From Rhodoblastus sp. 17X3 (GTDB taxonomy: Bacteria > Pseudomonadota > Alphaproteobacteria > Rhizobiales > Beijerinckiaceae): DNA of 64,000 nt. Position 1 is the stretch's first letter. Each line of letters opens with the position of its first letter. The notes under the pieces were generated by a model that did no database searches, was not told the DNA's origin, and was given only the letters and a program-made list of their open reading frames with translations. The DNA is taken from contig NZ_JASHHX010000022.1 in NCBI RefSeq assembly GCF_030056575.1, forward strand, positions 1 to 64,000. Reading direction: 5' to 3'. The position numbers and the translations under genes were made by a program. Shown one piece after another: positions 17,849-29,167 of the stretch.

Positions 17849-18082
17849 ATGTGCCTGGCCATTCCAGTGCAAGTGACGGAATTGCTCGAGGGCGACATGG
17901 CGCGCGTCACGCTCGACGGCGTGCGGAAGACAATTTCGCTGGCTCTGGTCGATGACGTGAAGGCGGGCGATTATGTCATCCTGCATGTCGGCTATGCGCT
18001 GAACAAGATCGACCCGGAGGAGGCGGAAGCGACTCTCGCCCTGCTGGCGGAAGCCGGGCAACTTCAGGGAGCGGGCGCATGA
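17849..18082 (+). CDS. hypC: Hydrogenase maturation chaperone HypC
   Basis: A 77-residue chaperone with Cys2 (M-C-L-A-I-P). It binds HypD while the Fe(CN)2CO group is built and then carries it to the large subunit precursor. It overlaps hypD by 4 bases. It is the second HypC-type protein in the cluster, after HupF. Confidence 0.96.
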   Translation: MCLAIPVQVTELLEGDMARVTLDGVRKTISLALVDDVKAGDYVILHVGYALNKIDPEEAEATLALLAEAGQLQGAGA

Positions 18083-19224
18083 AATATGTCGACGAATATC
18101 GCAACGGCAAGCTCGCGAGCGCCATAGCGGCGACGATCCGCGCCGAGGCCCGGCCCGAGCAATCCTATCGCTTCATGGAGTTCTGCGGCGGCCACACCCA
18201 CGCCATCGCGCGCTATGGGCTGGAGGATCTGCTGCCGGAGAATGTGCGCATGATTCACGGGCCAGGGTGCCCGGTCTGTGTGCTGCCGGTGGGGCGCATG
18301 GACGACGCCATCAAGCTGGCGCAGCGCCCGGACGTCACGCTCTGCACCTATGCCGATCTTATGCGCGTGCCGTCCTCCAATGGCATGAGCCTGCTGAAGG
18401 CCAAGGCGGCGGGCGCGGATATTCGCATGGTCTATTCCACGCTCGACGCCCTGCGCATCGCGCGCGAAGAACCCGCGCGCAAGGTTGTGTTTTTCGCGAT
18501 CGGCTTCGAGACGACGACGCCGCCGACCGCCATTGCCTTGCTGAACGCCCAGAGCGAAGGGCTGAAGAATTTTTTCGTCTTCTGCAACCACGTCCTGACC
18601 CCCGCGGCGATCCAGAATATTTTGGAAAGCCCGGATGTGCGCGAGTTGGGCCTGATCCGGATAGACGGTTTCATCGGCCCCGCCCATGTTTCGGTGGTGA
18701 TCGGCGCCGGGCCTTACGAATTTTTCGCCGAGGAATTCCAGAAGCCGGTTGTAATCGCGGGATTCGAACCGCTCGACGTAATGCAGGCCGTGCTGATGCT
18801 GGTGCGGCAGGTCAACGACGGCCGCTACGAGGTTGAGAATGAATATATCCGCGCCGTCACGCCGGAGGGCAATCTCAAGGCGCAGGACATGGTCAGCCGC
18901 ATTTTCGAATTGCGCGATACCTTCGAATGGCGCGGGCTGGGGCAGGTTCCCTACAGCGCCTTGAAATTGCGCGAGGAGTTTTCCGCCTTCGACGCCGAGA
19001 AGGTTTTCGACATCCGCACCGTTCCCGCCAAGGACAATCCGGCTTGCGAATGCGGCGCTATCCTGCGTGGCGTGAAGAAACCGACGGATTGCAAATTGTT
19101 CGGCACTCTCTGCACGCCGGAAACGCCGATGGGCTCCTGCATGGTGTCGTCCGAGGGCTCCTGCGCAGCGCATTGGACCTATGGCCGGTTTCGCGACGCC
19201 AAACAGGAAAGGCAGGCCTCATGA
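18079..19224 (+). CDS. hypD: Fe(CN)2CO scaffold protein HypD
   Basis: A 381-residue Fe-S protein. It has the [10 protein letters not shown] motif near residue 34, the G-P-G-C-P-V-C motif near 68, a G-F-E-T-T-T-P-P stretch, and a C-terminal [4Fe-4S] set ([14 protein letters not shown], and later Cys). HypD assembles the iron-cyanide-carbonyl unit with HypC and receives cyanide from HypE. The hypE ATG sits within its stop (ATGA). Confidence 0.96.
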   Translation: MKYVDEYRNGKLASAIAATIRAEARPEQSYRFMEFCGGHTHAIARYGLEDLLPENVRMIHGPGCPVCVLPVGRMDDAIKLAQRPDVTLCTYADLMRVPSSNGMSLLKAKAAGADIRMVYSTLDALRIAREEPARKVVFFAIGFETTTPPTAIALLNAQSEGLKNFFVFCNHVLTPAAIQNILESPDVRELGLIRIDGFIGPAHVSVVIGAGPYEFFAEEFQKPVVIAGFEPLDVMQAVLMLVRQVNDGRYEVENEYIRAVTPEGNLKAQDMVSRIFELRDTFEWRGLGQVPYSALKLREEFSAFDAEKVFDIRTVPAKDNPACECGAILRGVKKPTDCKLFGTLCTPETPMGSCMVSSEGSCAAHWTYGRFRDAKQERQAS

Positions 19225-20270
19225 ACGCGCCGCGTCTCAGGAGCCGGAAGCTCGACCTCAAGAACGGGCGCGTCGATCTGACCCACGGCTCGGGCGGGCG
19301 CGCCATGGCGCAGCTCATCGGCGATATTTTCCGCGACGCCTTCGATAATGACCTGCTGGCGCAGGGCAATGACCAGGCGGTGTTCGACATGTCCGCGGGC
19401 CGCCTCGCCATGACTACCGACGGCTATGTCGTCTCGCCGCTTTTCTTCCCCGGAGGCGACATCGGCTCACTGGCGGTTCACGGCACGGTCAACGACCTGG
19501 CCATGGCCGGCGCCCGGCCGCTCTATCTTTCCGCCAGCTTCATTCTGGAGGAGGGCTTTCCTCTCTCGGACCTGCAACGCATCGCCCAAAGCATGGGCGC
19601 GGCGGCGCGCGAGGCGGGGGTGAAAATCGTCACGGGCGACACCAAGGTCGTCGAGCGCGGCAAGGCCGACGGCGTGTTCATCTCCACCGCCGGGATCGGC
19701 ATGGCGCCGGAGGGGCTGCATCTCTCCGGGGAAAAGGCGCGGCCCGGCGACGCCATTCTCGTGTCCGGCTCGCTCGGCGACCATGGCGTGGCCATCATGT
19801 CGAGCCGCGAGAACCTGCAATTCGACACGCAGATCCTGTCGGATTCCGCCGCCCTGCACGGGCTGGTCGCGGATATGGTCGGCGCCTGCGGCCCGCATTT
19901 GCGCCTGATGCGCGACCCCACGCGCGGCGGCCTCGCCGCGACTCTAAACGAGATCGCGCATCAATCGGGCGTCGGCATTCGCATCGAGGAAGACGCGCTG
20001 CCCATCAAGAAGGAAGTCGCGGCGGCCTGCGAGCTGCTAGGCCTCGATCCGCTTTATGTGGCGAACGAGGGCAAGCTCGTGGCCTTTGTCGCGGCGGAGG
20101 CGGCGGACGAACTGCTCGCCGTCATGCGCGCACATAAGCTTGGCGGCGACGCCGCGATCATCGGCCATGTCGTGCGGGATGAGCATTGCTTCGTGCAGAT
20201 GACCACGAGTTTCGGCGGCGAGCGCATCGTCGACTGGCTGTCCGGCGAGCAATTGCCGCGTATTTGTTGA
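19221..20270 (+). CDS. hypE: Carbamoyl dehydratase HypE
   Basis: A 349-residue PurM-like ATPase that dehydrates the carbamoyl group made by HypF to a thiocyanate on its own terminal cysteine. The required C-terminal Cys349 is present (P-R-I-C). The N-terminal L-T-H-G-S-G-G-R-A-M and the M-R-D-P-T-R-G-G-L-A motif are conserved. It starts within the hypD stop; 12 bases separate it from hypX. Confidence 0.96.
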   Translation: MNAPRLRSRKLDLKNGRVDLTHGSGGRAMAQLIGDIFRDAFDNDLLAQGNDQAVFDMSAGRLAMTTDGYVVSPLFFPGGDIGSLAVHGTVNDLAMAGARPLYLSASFILEEGFPLSDLQRIAQSMGAAAREAGVKIVTGDTKVVERGKADGVFISTAGIGMAPEGLHLSGEKARPGDAILVSGSLGDHGVAIMSSRENLQFDTQILSDSAALHGLVADMVGACGPHLRLMRDPTRGGLAATLNEIAHQSGVGIRIEEDALPIKKEVAAACELLGLDPLYVANEGKLVAFVAAEAADELLAVMRAHKLGGDAAIIGHVVRDEHCFVQMTTSFGGERIVDWLSGEQLPRIC

Positions 20271-20282
20271 GCGAACGCGAAA

Positions 20283-21952
20283 ATGAGGATCCTGTTGCTT
20301 TGCCATTCGTTCAACAGCCTGACGCAAAGGCTGTTTGTCGAATTGCGCGAACGCGGGGAGGAAGTCAGCGTCGAATTCGACATTTCCGACGATATTTTAC
20401 GTGAAGCGGTGGCGCTTTTCGCGCCAGACATCATCCTCGCGCCCTTCCTGAAACGCGCCATTCCGCCGGACGTCTTGAGGCAGACCCTTTGCCTCGTGGT
20501 CCATCCCGGTCCGCCCGGCGATCGCGGGCCTTCGGCTCTCGACTGGGCATTGCTGGAAGGGCGCGAGGAGTGGGGCGTCACCTTGCTCGAGGCGACGGCG
20601 GAACTTGACGCCGGCCCCGTCTGGGCGTTCAGAAAATTCGCGATGCGCGCCGCGACGAAATCCAGTCTTTATCGTCACGAGGTGACGCGGGGCGCGGTCC
20701 AATGTTTGTTCGAGGCGCTCGACCTTCTCCGCGGCGACAAACGTCCGGCGCCGCCGGAACGGATCGGGCCGATGCGGCCGCCGTGCCTGCGCGTGGATCG
20801 GCAGATCGATTTCGCCGCCGATAGTGTCGCGGACGCGCTGCGGAAAATCCGTTCAGCCGACGGCTCTCCTGGGGCGCCGGCGAAAATTGGCGGCGGTGAC
20901 TTTCTGTGCTTCGACGCGCGTCCCGCACCCGATCTCGCGGGAAAGCCCGGCGAACTGCTGGCGCGCTGCGGCAAGGCGGTGGCCGTCGCCGCGCGTGACG
21001 GCGCCTTGTGGATTGGCCATTTGCGCGAGCCGCGCGTGGGCGCCTTGAAGCTGCCGGCCACATTTCTGCTGTCCGGGCGGGCGGAAGGACTGCCCGAAGC
21101 TCGCCGCCGGACGGACATTCATTACGAGCAGGTCGGCGACGTCGGCTATCTGTATTTTTCTTTCCACAACGGCGCGATGGGCGTTGAGGATTGCCGCGCG
21201 CTGCAAGCGGCGATCGTCGAAGCGCGACAGGCCAAGGCCCGGGCGCTTGTGCTGATGGGAGGCTCGGATTACTGGTCGAACGGCCTTCATCTGGGCCTGA
21301 TCGAGGCGGCGGCGAGCGCGGCGGATGAATCGTGGCGCAATATTGAGGCGATGAATGATTGCGTCCGCGCTCTGCTGGAAATCGAGGATCGTCTGGTCGT
21401 CGCGGCCTTGCGCGGCAACGCCGGCGCCGGCGGCGTCTTTCTCGCCCTCGCCGCCGATCTCGTATTGATGCGCGAGGGCGTAATCCTCAATCCGCATTAC
21501 AAGGATATGGGCAATCTCTACGGCTCGGAATATTGGACCTATCTGCTGCCTCGCCGCGTCGGCGCCGTCCATGCGCGGGCTATTTCTCAAGGCCGCCTGC
21601 CCATCGGAGCGCAGGAGGCCTTGAGGTTGAAACTGATCGATGGAATCTTGCCGGAGGACCCGACCGAGGCTGTGGCGTCCTTGCATGTCTTTGCTCAATC
21701 GCTTGTCGCGTCGGAAGATTTCGCGCGGCGGCTGGGAGAAAAGAACGCAGCGCGGACGCGCGACGAGGCCGTGAAGCCTCTGGCCGCCTATCGGGCCGAG
21801 GAGCTTGAAAGAATGCGCCGCAATTTCTGGGGCTTTGATCCCAGCTATCACGTCGCGCGGCATAATTTCATCCGAAAAGTCGTCAAGTCGCGCACGCCAT
21901 TGCATCTGGCGCCGCACCGCTCGGCGCGGCCGCTTCGCAGGGGATCGACATC

Positions 21953-21956
<4 letters not shown>
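20283..21956 (+). CDS. hypX: CO-generating hydrogenase maturation factor HypX/HoxX
   Basis: A 557-residue two-domain protein. The N-terminal half is a formyl-tetrahydrofolate transferase-like domain with the H-P-G-P-P-G-D-R-G-P-S-A-L-D-W motif. The C-terminal half is an enoyl-CoA hydratase/crotonase-like domain with a G-N-A-G-A-G-G oxyanion region and a Y-G-S-E-Y-W-T segment. In aerobic H2 oxidisers HypX makes the active-site CO from the formyl group of N10-formyl-THF. Its presence with six-cysteine HupS and the rubredoxin points to maturation in air. It overlaps hoxA by 4 bases. Confidence 0.94.
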
Positions 21957-23390
<1,434 letters not shown>

Positions 23391-23401
<11 letters not shown>

Positions 23402-24758
23402 GCGCCGCGACCGCCCGGATAATATTCTGGCCCTCACCGGATCGGGGCTGGAGACCGAACTGACCGACAATCAGGAATCGGTCTGGCGCGACGTCGTCAA
23501 AAGGGTCGATGAAGTTTATTCCGATCTCTTGCGCTACGAGGCCGATCTCGAAAGCAAGAACGCGGAGCTGGAGGAGGCGCAAAGCTTCATCTCCAGCGTC
23601 ATCGCCTCGGTCTCTGACATTCTGGTCGTCTGCGACGAGAACGGGCTGGTGCTTCAGGCCAATCCCGCCTTTGTCGCGCTGCTGGGGCAGGCCGAGGCGG
23701 AACTCGTCGGCCGCCCGCTCCTCGATCTCGTCGGCGCGCCGGATCATGACGAGGCGCGCCGCCACCTCTGCGCCGGCGCGCGCGGGGACGCCGGAGCCCG
23801 GGCGACAGATTGCGAACTGCATTTCCTGACCGCGCGCGGGCCATCCGACGTCATGGCGATCAATTTTTCCGGACGGTTCGATCATTCGGGGCGCTGCGTC
23901 GGCTCGGTGCTCACCGGACGGCCGATCGGCGAATTGCGCCGCGCCTATCAGGCCCTGCACGGCGCGCATCTGGAATTGCAGAAAGCGCAACGCAAGCTGA
24001 TCGAACAGGAGAAAATGGCAAGCCTCGGCCGCCTCGTCGCGGGCGTGGCGCATGAGCTGAACAATCCGATCTCATTCGTCTATGGCAATGTCCATGTGCT
24101 GGACCGCTACCGCAAGACGCTCGCGGATTATTTCGCCGAGGAGGAGCGGCTGGACGCGGGCGAGGGCGGCGAATTGCGCCGAAAATACCGCGTCGATTCC
24201 ATCCTCGCCGATCTGGAGCCGCTGATCGAGGGCACGCTCGAAGGCGCCAAGCGGATCAGCGAAATCGTCAAGAACCTGCGCCGCATTTCCTTCAACCGCA
24301 CCCAGGAGGCGCACAGGATTGACGTCGAACGCATTCTGACCACCGCGACGCAATGGGCGGCGCGGGCGAAGAAGAACCACGCCAGGATTGACGTCGAGGT
24401 CGCGCCGGGGCTGGCCGTCTGGGGCAATGAGGGCCAGATCCACCAGATCGTGGTCAATCTGATCGACAACGCCCTCGACGCGGTGCGCGGGCGCAAGCAT
24501 CAGCAGATCGAGGTGCGGGCGGCGCTTTCGGGGGGCGAGGTCGAGATCGTTGTCGCCGACAACGGCGCCGGGATCGCCGACGCCGCCTTCGACAAGATGT
24601 TCGAGCCCTTCTTCACCACCAAGACCGTGGGCGAGGGGACCGGCCTCGGCTTGTGGATTTCCTACGCCATCGCCCGCGAGCATGGCGGCTCCATCGCGGC
24701 GGTCAACCGCGAGCATGGCGGCGCCCAGTTCACCCTTCGGCTTCCGGTCGGCGGCTGA
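23391..24758 (+). CDS. hoxJ: Hydrogenase-regulating sensor histidine kinase HoxJ/HupT
   Basis: A 455-residue soluble kinase. Order: an N-terminal coiled part, a PAS domain (about 70-180), a short coiled linker, the H-box V-A-H-E-L-N-N-P with His221, and an ATPase domain with an N box (I-D-N-A-L-D-A-V) and glycine loops D-N-G-A-G-I and G-T-G-L-G-L. No membrane segment is seen, so it is cytoplasmic. It would interact with the HupUV sensor through its PAS domain and phosphorylate HoxA D54. It is the last gene of the island; no clear terminator follows before the TerC gene. Confidence 0.92.
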
Positions 24759-24842
24759 GGCTTTGCTGCTTTCTCTTCACATTCGATCGGCTATATTGCT
24801 GCTGGAGCGCGCGCGCCGCCGCGCAATGTCTGGGAATCTTGC

Positions 24843-25583
24843 TTGGAATATCTTGCCGTTTTCGCCCATCCGGAGGCGTGGGCCAGTCTGCTGACGCTGA
24901 CTGTGCTGGAAATCGTCCTCGGGGTGGACAATCTGGTCTTCGTCGCGCTCGCAACTCAGGGCCTGCCTCCCGACCGCGCCGTCGTCGCAAGCCGGCTCGG
25001 CCTTGGCATGGCAGTCTTCTTTCGGCTCGGCTTGCTGGCGGGCATGGTCTGGCTCACCCGCCTGACGGCGCCCTTGTTCGCCGTTTGGGGCCATGACATC
25101 TCGGGGCGCGACATCATCCTCACGCTGGGCGGATTGTTCCTGCTCTACAAGGGCACGGTGGAAATCCACGAGGAAATCGACCCCAACGAGGAAGGCGAGC
25201 ATAAGGCGGGCGGCAAGAGCTTCTGGAAAGCCATCTTCCAGATCGCCGTGCTGGATATCGTTTTTTCGCTCGACAGCGTGCTGACCGCTATCGGCATGGC
25301 GGATGAATTCATCATCATGGCTCTGGCGGTCGTCATCGCCGTCGGAATGATGATTCTCGCCGCCGGGCCGGTCGGCCGGTTCATCCGCGAAAACCCGACT
25401 GTCAAGATGCTCGCCTTGTCCTTCCTGCTCCTGATCGGCATGACGCTGATCGCCGATGGCGCTGGCTATGAGATCCCCAAGGGCTTCATCTATTCGGCGA
25501 TCGGCTTCTCGCTGATGGTGGAAGGCCTGAACCAATGGGCGCGCCGCAGCCGCAAGGCGCAGGGCGGGGGCGAGGAAGCCTGA
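24843..25583 (+). CDS. TerC/YjbE-family integral membrane protein
   Basis: A 246-residue TerC-family membrane protein. The diagnostic V-L-E-I-V-L-G-V-D-N-L-V-F motif in the first helix is followed by about seven transmembrane segments and a second acidic helix with F-S-L-D-S-V. Family members are linked to metal-ion (manganese, tellurite) handling; the substrate here is unknown. The only well-placed start in frame is TTG at 24843, giving M-E-Y-L-A-V-F as in relatives; a nearby ATG at 24826 is out of frame. It lies between the hydrogenase island and the secE promoter. Confidence 0.87.
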   Translation: MEYLAVFAHPEAWASLLTLTVLEIVLGVDNLVFVALATQGLPPDRAVVASRLGLGMAVFFRLGLLAGMVWLTRLTAPLFAVWGHDISGRDIILTLGGLFLLYKGTVEIHEEIDPNEEGEHKAGGKSFWKAIFQIAVLDIVFSLDSVLTAIGMADEFIIMALAVVIAVGMMILAAGPVGRFIRENPTVKMLALSFLLLIGMTLIADGAGYEIPKGFIYSAIGFSLMVEGLNQWARRSRKAQGGGEEA

Positions 25584-25607
25584 ATTCCAGCCTGTCAAGA
25601 AAAAAAC

Positions 25608-25636
25608 TTGGCGCGGCCGCAAGCCTTCGCTATAAG
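25608..25636 (+). promoter_or_regulatory. Sigma70 promoter of secE-nusG
   Basis: TTGGCG (25608-25613) and TATAAG (25631-25636) are separated by exactly 17 bp. Predicted transcription starts about 100 bases before the secE ATG. Confidence 0.75.
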
Positions 25637-25745
25637 CATTTCTTGTGGCGCGCGGCCGAAAGGTCCCGCGCCCCTTTCTTTTCGCAACCCGCCGCGCCAA
25701 GTCTTTGATTCTGACGGCTGGCTTGGCGGTCGAATCGGGACGAAC

Positions 25746-25937
25746 ATGGCCAATCCGTTCAATTTTCTGCAGGAAGTGCGCGCCGAGGCCAATAAGGTGA
25801 CCTGGCCCACTCGCCGCGAAACCCTGATCACGACCGGGCTCGTGGCCCTGATGGTCTTCATGGCGGCCCTGTTCTTCGTTTCGGTCGATCAGGTCATCCG
25901 TCTCGGGATTCAATTCATTCTCAGTTTCGGACGCTGA
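25746..25937 (+). CDS. secE: Preprotein translocase subunit SecE
   Basis: A 63-residue SecE of the short single-helix type. The family motif V-R-A-E-A-N-K-V-T-W-P-T-R-R-E-T precedes one transmembrane helix (about 28-58). It clamps SecY in the inner-membrane translocon. It is co-oriented with nusG 71 bp downstream, the usual pair. Confidence 0.95.
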   Translation: MANPFNFLQEVRAEANKVTWPTRRETLITTGLVALMVFMAALFFVSVDQVIRLGIQFILSFGR

Positions 25938-26008
25938 TCGCTCGCCACGCGCGAACTGCCCCGGCTTCCCAACCTGACTTGTCCATCCAGACCCTTCGCG
26001 GAAAAATC

Positions 26009-26542
26009 ATGACCAAACGCTGGTATATCGTCCACGCCTATTCCAACTTCGAGAAGAAGGTCGCGGAAGCGATCAAGGAAGGCGCGGCGCAGCGCGGACT
26101 CAGCGACAAGTTCGACGAGATCCTTGTTCCGACGGAACAGGTGGTGGAAGTCCGGCGCGGCCGCAAGTTCAATTCCGAGCGCAAGTTCTTCCCCGGCTAT
26201 GTGCTGGTGAAATGCGACCTCTCCGACGATGTCTTCCATCTGATCAAGAACACGCCGAAGGTCACGGGCTTCCTCGGCTCTGACAACAAGCCGATGCCGA
26301 TTCCCGAACATGAGGCGGATCGCATCAAGGGTCAGGTGGCCGAGGGCGTGGATCGCCCCAAAACCTCGATCTCCTTCGAGGTCGGCGAAAAGGTCCGGGT
26401 CAACGATGGGCCCTTCGCCTCGTTCGAGGGCCTTATCGAGGAAGTCGATGAGAGCCGCTCGCGCGTCAAGGTCGCGGTTTCGATCTTCGGCCGCGCCACG
26501 CCGGTCGAACTGGAATATGGGCAAGTCGACAAACTCGCCTGA
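26009..26542 (+). CDS. nusG: Transcription termination/antitermination protein NusG
   Basis: A 177-residue NusG. The NGN domain (K-R-W-Y-I-V-H-A-Y-S-N-F-E-K-K-V, then P-G-Y-V-L-V-K) is followed by a KOW domain (V-G-E-K-V-R-V-N-D-G-P-F-A-S-F-E-G). It binds RNA polymerase and couples it to the ribosome or Rho. ATG 26009 gives the standard N-terminus. A strong terminator follows, so nusG is not co-transcribed with rplK here. Confidence 0.97.
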   Translation: MTKRWYIVHAYSNFEKKVAEAIKEGAAQRGLSDKFDEILVPTEQVVEVRRGRKFNSERKFFPGYVLVKCDLSDDVFHLIKNTPKVTGFLGSDNKPMPIPEHEADRIKGQVAEGVDRPKTSISFEVGEKVRVNDGPFASFEGLIEEVDESRSRVKVAVSIFGRATPVELEYGQVDKLA

Positions 26543-26567
26543 ACGCGCCGCATCATGCTTTTCATGC

Positions 26568-26598
26568 AAGGGCCGGGATTTCCCGGCCCTTTGCTTTT
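26568..26598 (+). terminator. Rho-independent terminator of secE-nusG
   Basis: A 10-bp GC-rich stem (26568-26577 with 26582-26591) with a 4-nt loop is followed by TTGCTTTT. It lies 26 bases past the nusG stop. Confidence 0.85.
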
Positions 26599-26701
26599 CG
26601 ACGCGATAACCGGGTAACACCCGCGCGCCCGGGCGCAGGCCATAATCCCTCCCGCATGCGAATAGCGGCTCGAGCCGCAGTCTTGCTCCAGGGAGGATTT
26701 G

Positions 26702-27304
26702 ATGAGCGCCAAGAATATCCTGATGATCGTCGGCGATTTCGGCGAGGACTATGAGATCATGGTCCCGTTCCAGACGCTGGCGGCGGTTGGCCATCGCGTC
26801 CATGCGGTCTGCCCCGACAAGGCGGCGGGCGACGCCATCGCAACCGCGATTCATGATTTCGAAGGCCAGCAAACCTACACCGAAAAGCGCGGCCATAATT
26901 TCGCGTTGAACGCGACATTCGCCGAAATTCGCGCCGAGGATTACGACGCCCTCGTCATTCCCGGCGGCCGCGCGCCGGAATATCTGCGCCTGAACCCGAA
27001 GGTGCTGGAAATCGTCCGCCACTTCTTCACGGCCAACAAGCCTGTCGCCGCCGTCTGCCATGGCGCGCAGCTGCTGGCCGCCGCAGGCGTTCTGAAGGGC
27101 CGGACCTGCTCCGCTTATCCGGCTTGCCAGCCGGAGGTTGAGCTAGCCGGCGGCGTCTATGCCAATATCGCCATTGACGCCGCCGTGACGGACGGCAATC
27201 TGATCACGGCGCCCGCATGGCCGGCCCATCCCGCGTGGCTTGGCCAGCTCTTGCTTCAGATCGGCGTTCCGGTGGCGCAGCAGAAACATCTCGCGGCGGC
27301 CTGA
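26702..27304 (+). CDS. DJ-1/PfpI family protein
   Basis: A 200-residue class I glutamine amidotransferase-like protein of the DJ-1/PfpI superfamily. Cys119 in A-V-C-H-G-A-Q is the nucleophile in the elbow, with a conserved acidic residue in the first G-D-F-G-E-D-Y-E segment and a P-G-G-R-A-P-E-Y-L oxyanion loop. Members act as proteases, glyoxalase-like deglycases or stress chaperones; which applies is unclear. ATG 26702 follows GGAGG by 5-6 bases (TTG 26699 is less likely). It is the first of five non-ribosomal genes between nusG and rplK. Confidence 0.88.
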   Translation: MSAKNILMIVGDFGEDYEIMVPFQTLAAVGHRVHAVCPDKAAGDAIATAIHDFEGQQTYTEKRGHNFALNATFAEIRAEDYDALVIPGGRAPEYLRLNPKVLEIVRHFFTANKPVAAVCHGAQLLAAAGVLKGRTCSAYPACQPEVELAGGVYANIAIDAAVTDGNLITAPAWPAHPAWLGQLLLQIGVPVAQQKHLAAA

Positions 27305-27421
27305 GCTTTTTGCTGGGCGCGGATTTGCAAAGATCCGCGCCCGCGCCTATCTTTTTTCCCGGAAGCCCGGTTCAGCGCGTCGGAAAGTGGGCGATACGCT
27401 GCGCAATGGGCGTGAGGCGCC

Positions 27422-27835
27422 ATGTGCCAGTTATTCGTGAATGCCGACCCCACCATGTGGGAAACGCGCCTGCGCTCCGTGCGCATGCACGGCTTCGCCA
27501 CCAGCGTCCGTCTGGAAAAAATCTACTGGATGCTGCTTGAAGAAATCGCGCGACGCGATGGCTTGAGCGTCGCCGAAATCCTGGCGCGTCTCTATGAGGA
27601 ATTGCTCGAAACCCACGGTGTCGTCGAGAATTTCGCCTCGTTCCTGCGGGTCTGCTGCGCGCGTTACCTTATGCTGCAGCTTGCCGGCGACATCCCGGCC
27701 GATCTGGCCCAGCCAATCGCAGGCCTCGACGCCCGATCGATCCTCGCGCGCGAGGAAAAGCGGCTCGCCGCGAAGAATGGCGAGCGGACGGAGGAAGTTC
27801 GTCGCCGCGAAACGCAGCCCAGCGGGATGATCTGA
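27422..27835 (+). CDS. Ribbon-helix-helix (RHH_4-type) DNA-binding protein
   Basis: A 137-residue protein whose T-S-V-R-L-E-K-I-Y-W-M-L-L-E-E-I-A segment (about 28-43), followed by a second helix S-V-A-E-I-L-A-R-L-Y-E, matches the ribbon-helix-helix fold of PF13467-type proteins widespread in alphaproteobacteria. It probably dimerises and binds DNA; no target is known. The C-terminal 40 residues are charged and low in structure. It is convergent with the Crp/Fnr gene, 43 bases from its end. Confidence 0.78.
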   Translation: MCQLFVNADPTMWETRLRSVRMHGFATSVRLEKIYWMLLEEIARRDGLSVAEILARLYEELLETHGVVENFASFLRVCCARYLMLQLAGDIPADLAQPIAGLDARSILAREEKRLAAKNGERTEEVRRRETQPSGMI

Positions 27836-27878
27836 TTCCGTCGCCGCCCGCCCGACGGGCCGGCGATATGGGCGACGA

Positions 27879-28619
27879 TCACGCCCTGAATTTCACTTTC
27901 TCGTGCGCGCCATCCGCCGAAAGCGCGCCGCTGTCCGCGATATAGTCTTCGAGCCGGGCGCGCGAGGGAATGACCACGGCGCCATAACGCATCGAAACAA
28001 GGTCCTTGTCCGCAAGACTGCGCAGCAGGCGGCTGACCTTCTGGCGCGAACCGAAGCCAAACTGGCTGATATGGGTCTGGGTGAGGGCGGTGGGCTGGCC
28101 TTCGCGGGCGATGCCGCAAGCGCTGGACGAAGCGAGCAGCAGTAGATAGGCGAGCCGCTTTTCAGCGCCAAAGGCGGAAAAGGAGAGCATCCAGCCAGTC
28201 AGGAAGCGGGTCCATTCGCCGACATGCTCGATTACCTGCCGCAAGGCCTCGGGATTGTCGCTGACGGTTTTCAGAATGTCGCGGCAAGGGAAGGCGATGG
28301 AGATCGCGTTGCCGGAACTCCACAGGTCATGCACCAGCGGCTCGGACCCGAAACAGCCGAGCCACGTCGCCCAGCGGCCTTCGAATACAGGCAGGCAGGA
28401 GAAGCCGCCCTCGGCGGTCGAAAGCACGAGGTCGATGGAGCCGCTGACGATGTAACGCAGGTGCTCCGGCTTCTCGCCGCGCAAGGTCAGCAGCGTCCGC
28501 TCGGAAAAATGCTCGATGCGCGCCTTTCCGCTCAATTCGCGGAGCTGAGACTCGCTCAGGCTCGCGAAGACGGTGCAGGATTTCAATGCGCCAAGGACAT
28601 CAATGGATTTCGTGTTCAT
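27879..28619 (-). CDS. Crp/Fnr-family transcriptional regulator
   Basis: A 246-residue regulator. The cyclic-nucleotide-binding-like domain spans about 15-130 (L-R-Y-I-V-S-G-S-I-D-L-V), then a long dimer helix, then a winged helix with T-H-I-S-Q-F-G-F-G-S-R-Q-K-V-S-R-L-L-R-S-L as recognition region (about 190-215). The N-terminal Cys cluster of true FNR is absent, so an Fe-S oxygen switch is unlikely. The signal is unknown. An AT-rich palindrome lies 14-28 bp upstream of its start codon and could be its own operator. Confidence 0.87.
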   Translation of the reverse strand: MNTKSIDVLGALKSCTVFASLSESQLRELSGKARIEHFSERTLLTLRGEKPEHLRYIVSGSIDLVLSTAEGGFSCLPVFEGRWATWLGCFGSEPLVHDLWSSGNAISIAFPCRDILKTVSDNPEALRQVIEHVGEWTRFLTGWMLSFSAFGAEKRLAYLLLLASSSACGIAREGQPTALTQTHISQFGFGSRQKVSRLLRSLADKDLVSMRYGAVVIPSRARLEDYIADSGALSADGAHEKVKFRA

Positions 28620-28632
28620 TGCTCAGTTTTTA

Positions 28633-28647
28633 GTTAATTTAATTAAC
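28633..28647. promoter_or_regulatory. AT-rich palindrome upstream of the Crp/Fnr gene
   Basis: GTTAATT-T-AATTAAC is a perfect 15-bp palindrome just upstream of the reverse-strand start at 28619. Such AT symmetry is conspicuous in a roughly 63-65 percent GC background. It could be an operator for autoregulation; the half-site does not match the classical FNR box. Confidence 0.4.
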
Positions 28648-28815
28648 CATGACCAACAGAAACGGTGGAAGGTTAAGTAAATGTCTCTCCCACGCCATTC
28701 CTGTTGCATGCGCTCGATTAGATTGTGACGATTGGCGCGGAAAGCGTCCTTAACGTGGCAGCTTAGGCTTTTACGCTCTACAAGCGCGTAATTTTCCCGG
28801 ACAGGGTTAACACTT

Positions 28816-29070
28816 ATGAAAAATGGGGCGCCTGACAAGCTTGACACTGAGGTCGTGGAGAATTTCCTGCTCGAGACCGTCGTGTCGGCGCATTACCTCG
28901 TGCTGCAGATGCGCATGCTGGCCGGCGCCAGGGATTTTCCCGGCGCCGGCGAGACCGCACTCATGGCTGATTCGCTGAGCCGCTGGGCGCAGCTTGTGGC
29001 GGGCCAGTTGCCCGCCGACGAGCGGGAGTCCTTTACTGAACCGGCGGTGGAAGGCGAATGCCGCGCCTGA
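28816..29070 (+). CDS. Small hypothetical protein
   Basis: An 84-residue acidic protein of unknown family. It is predicted mainly helical (D-T-E-V-V-E-N-F-L-L-E-T-V-V-S-A-H-Y-L-V-L-Q-M-R-M-L-A) with no signal peptide or membrane span. It is divergent from the Crp/Fnr gene and may be its target. A weak AGGG is about 12 bases upstream of the ATG. Coding status is supported by codon use and the clean interval, not by family recognition. Confidence 0.55.
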   Translation: MKNGAPDKLDTEVVENFLLETVVSAHYLVLQMRMLAGARDFPGAGETALMADSLSRWAQLVAGQLPADERESFTEPAVEGECRA

Positions 29071-29167
29071 TCCGCGAATGGATGGGCGCTGCTGGCGGCG
29101 GTCCATTTCCTTTGCTAGATTTGCCGGGCGTCGGGACGCTCACGAAACCCGGCCAGAGAGGGCGGCC

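Noticed and set aside
17028-17910. Minus-strand frames across hypF and hypC
   Set aside because: hypF and hypC are unmistakable on the + strand and the antisense products look like shadows.
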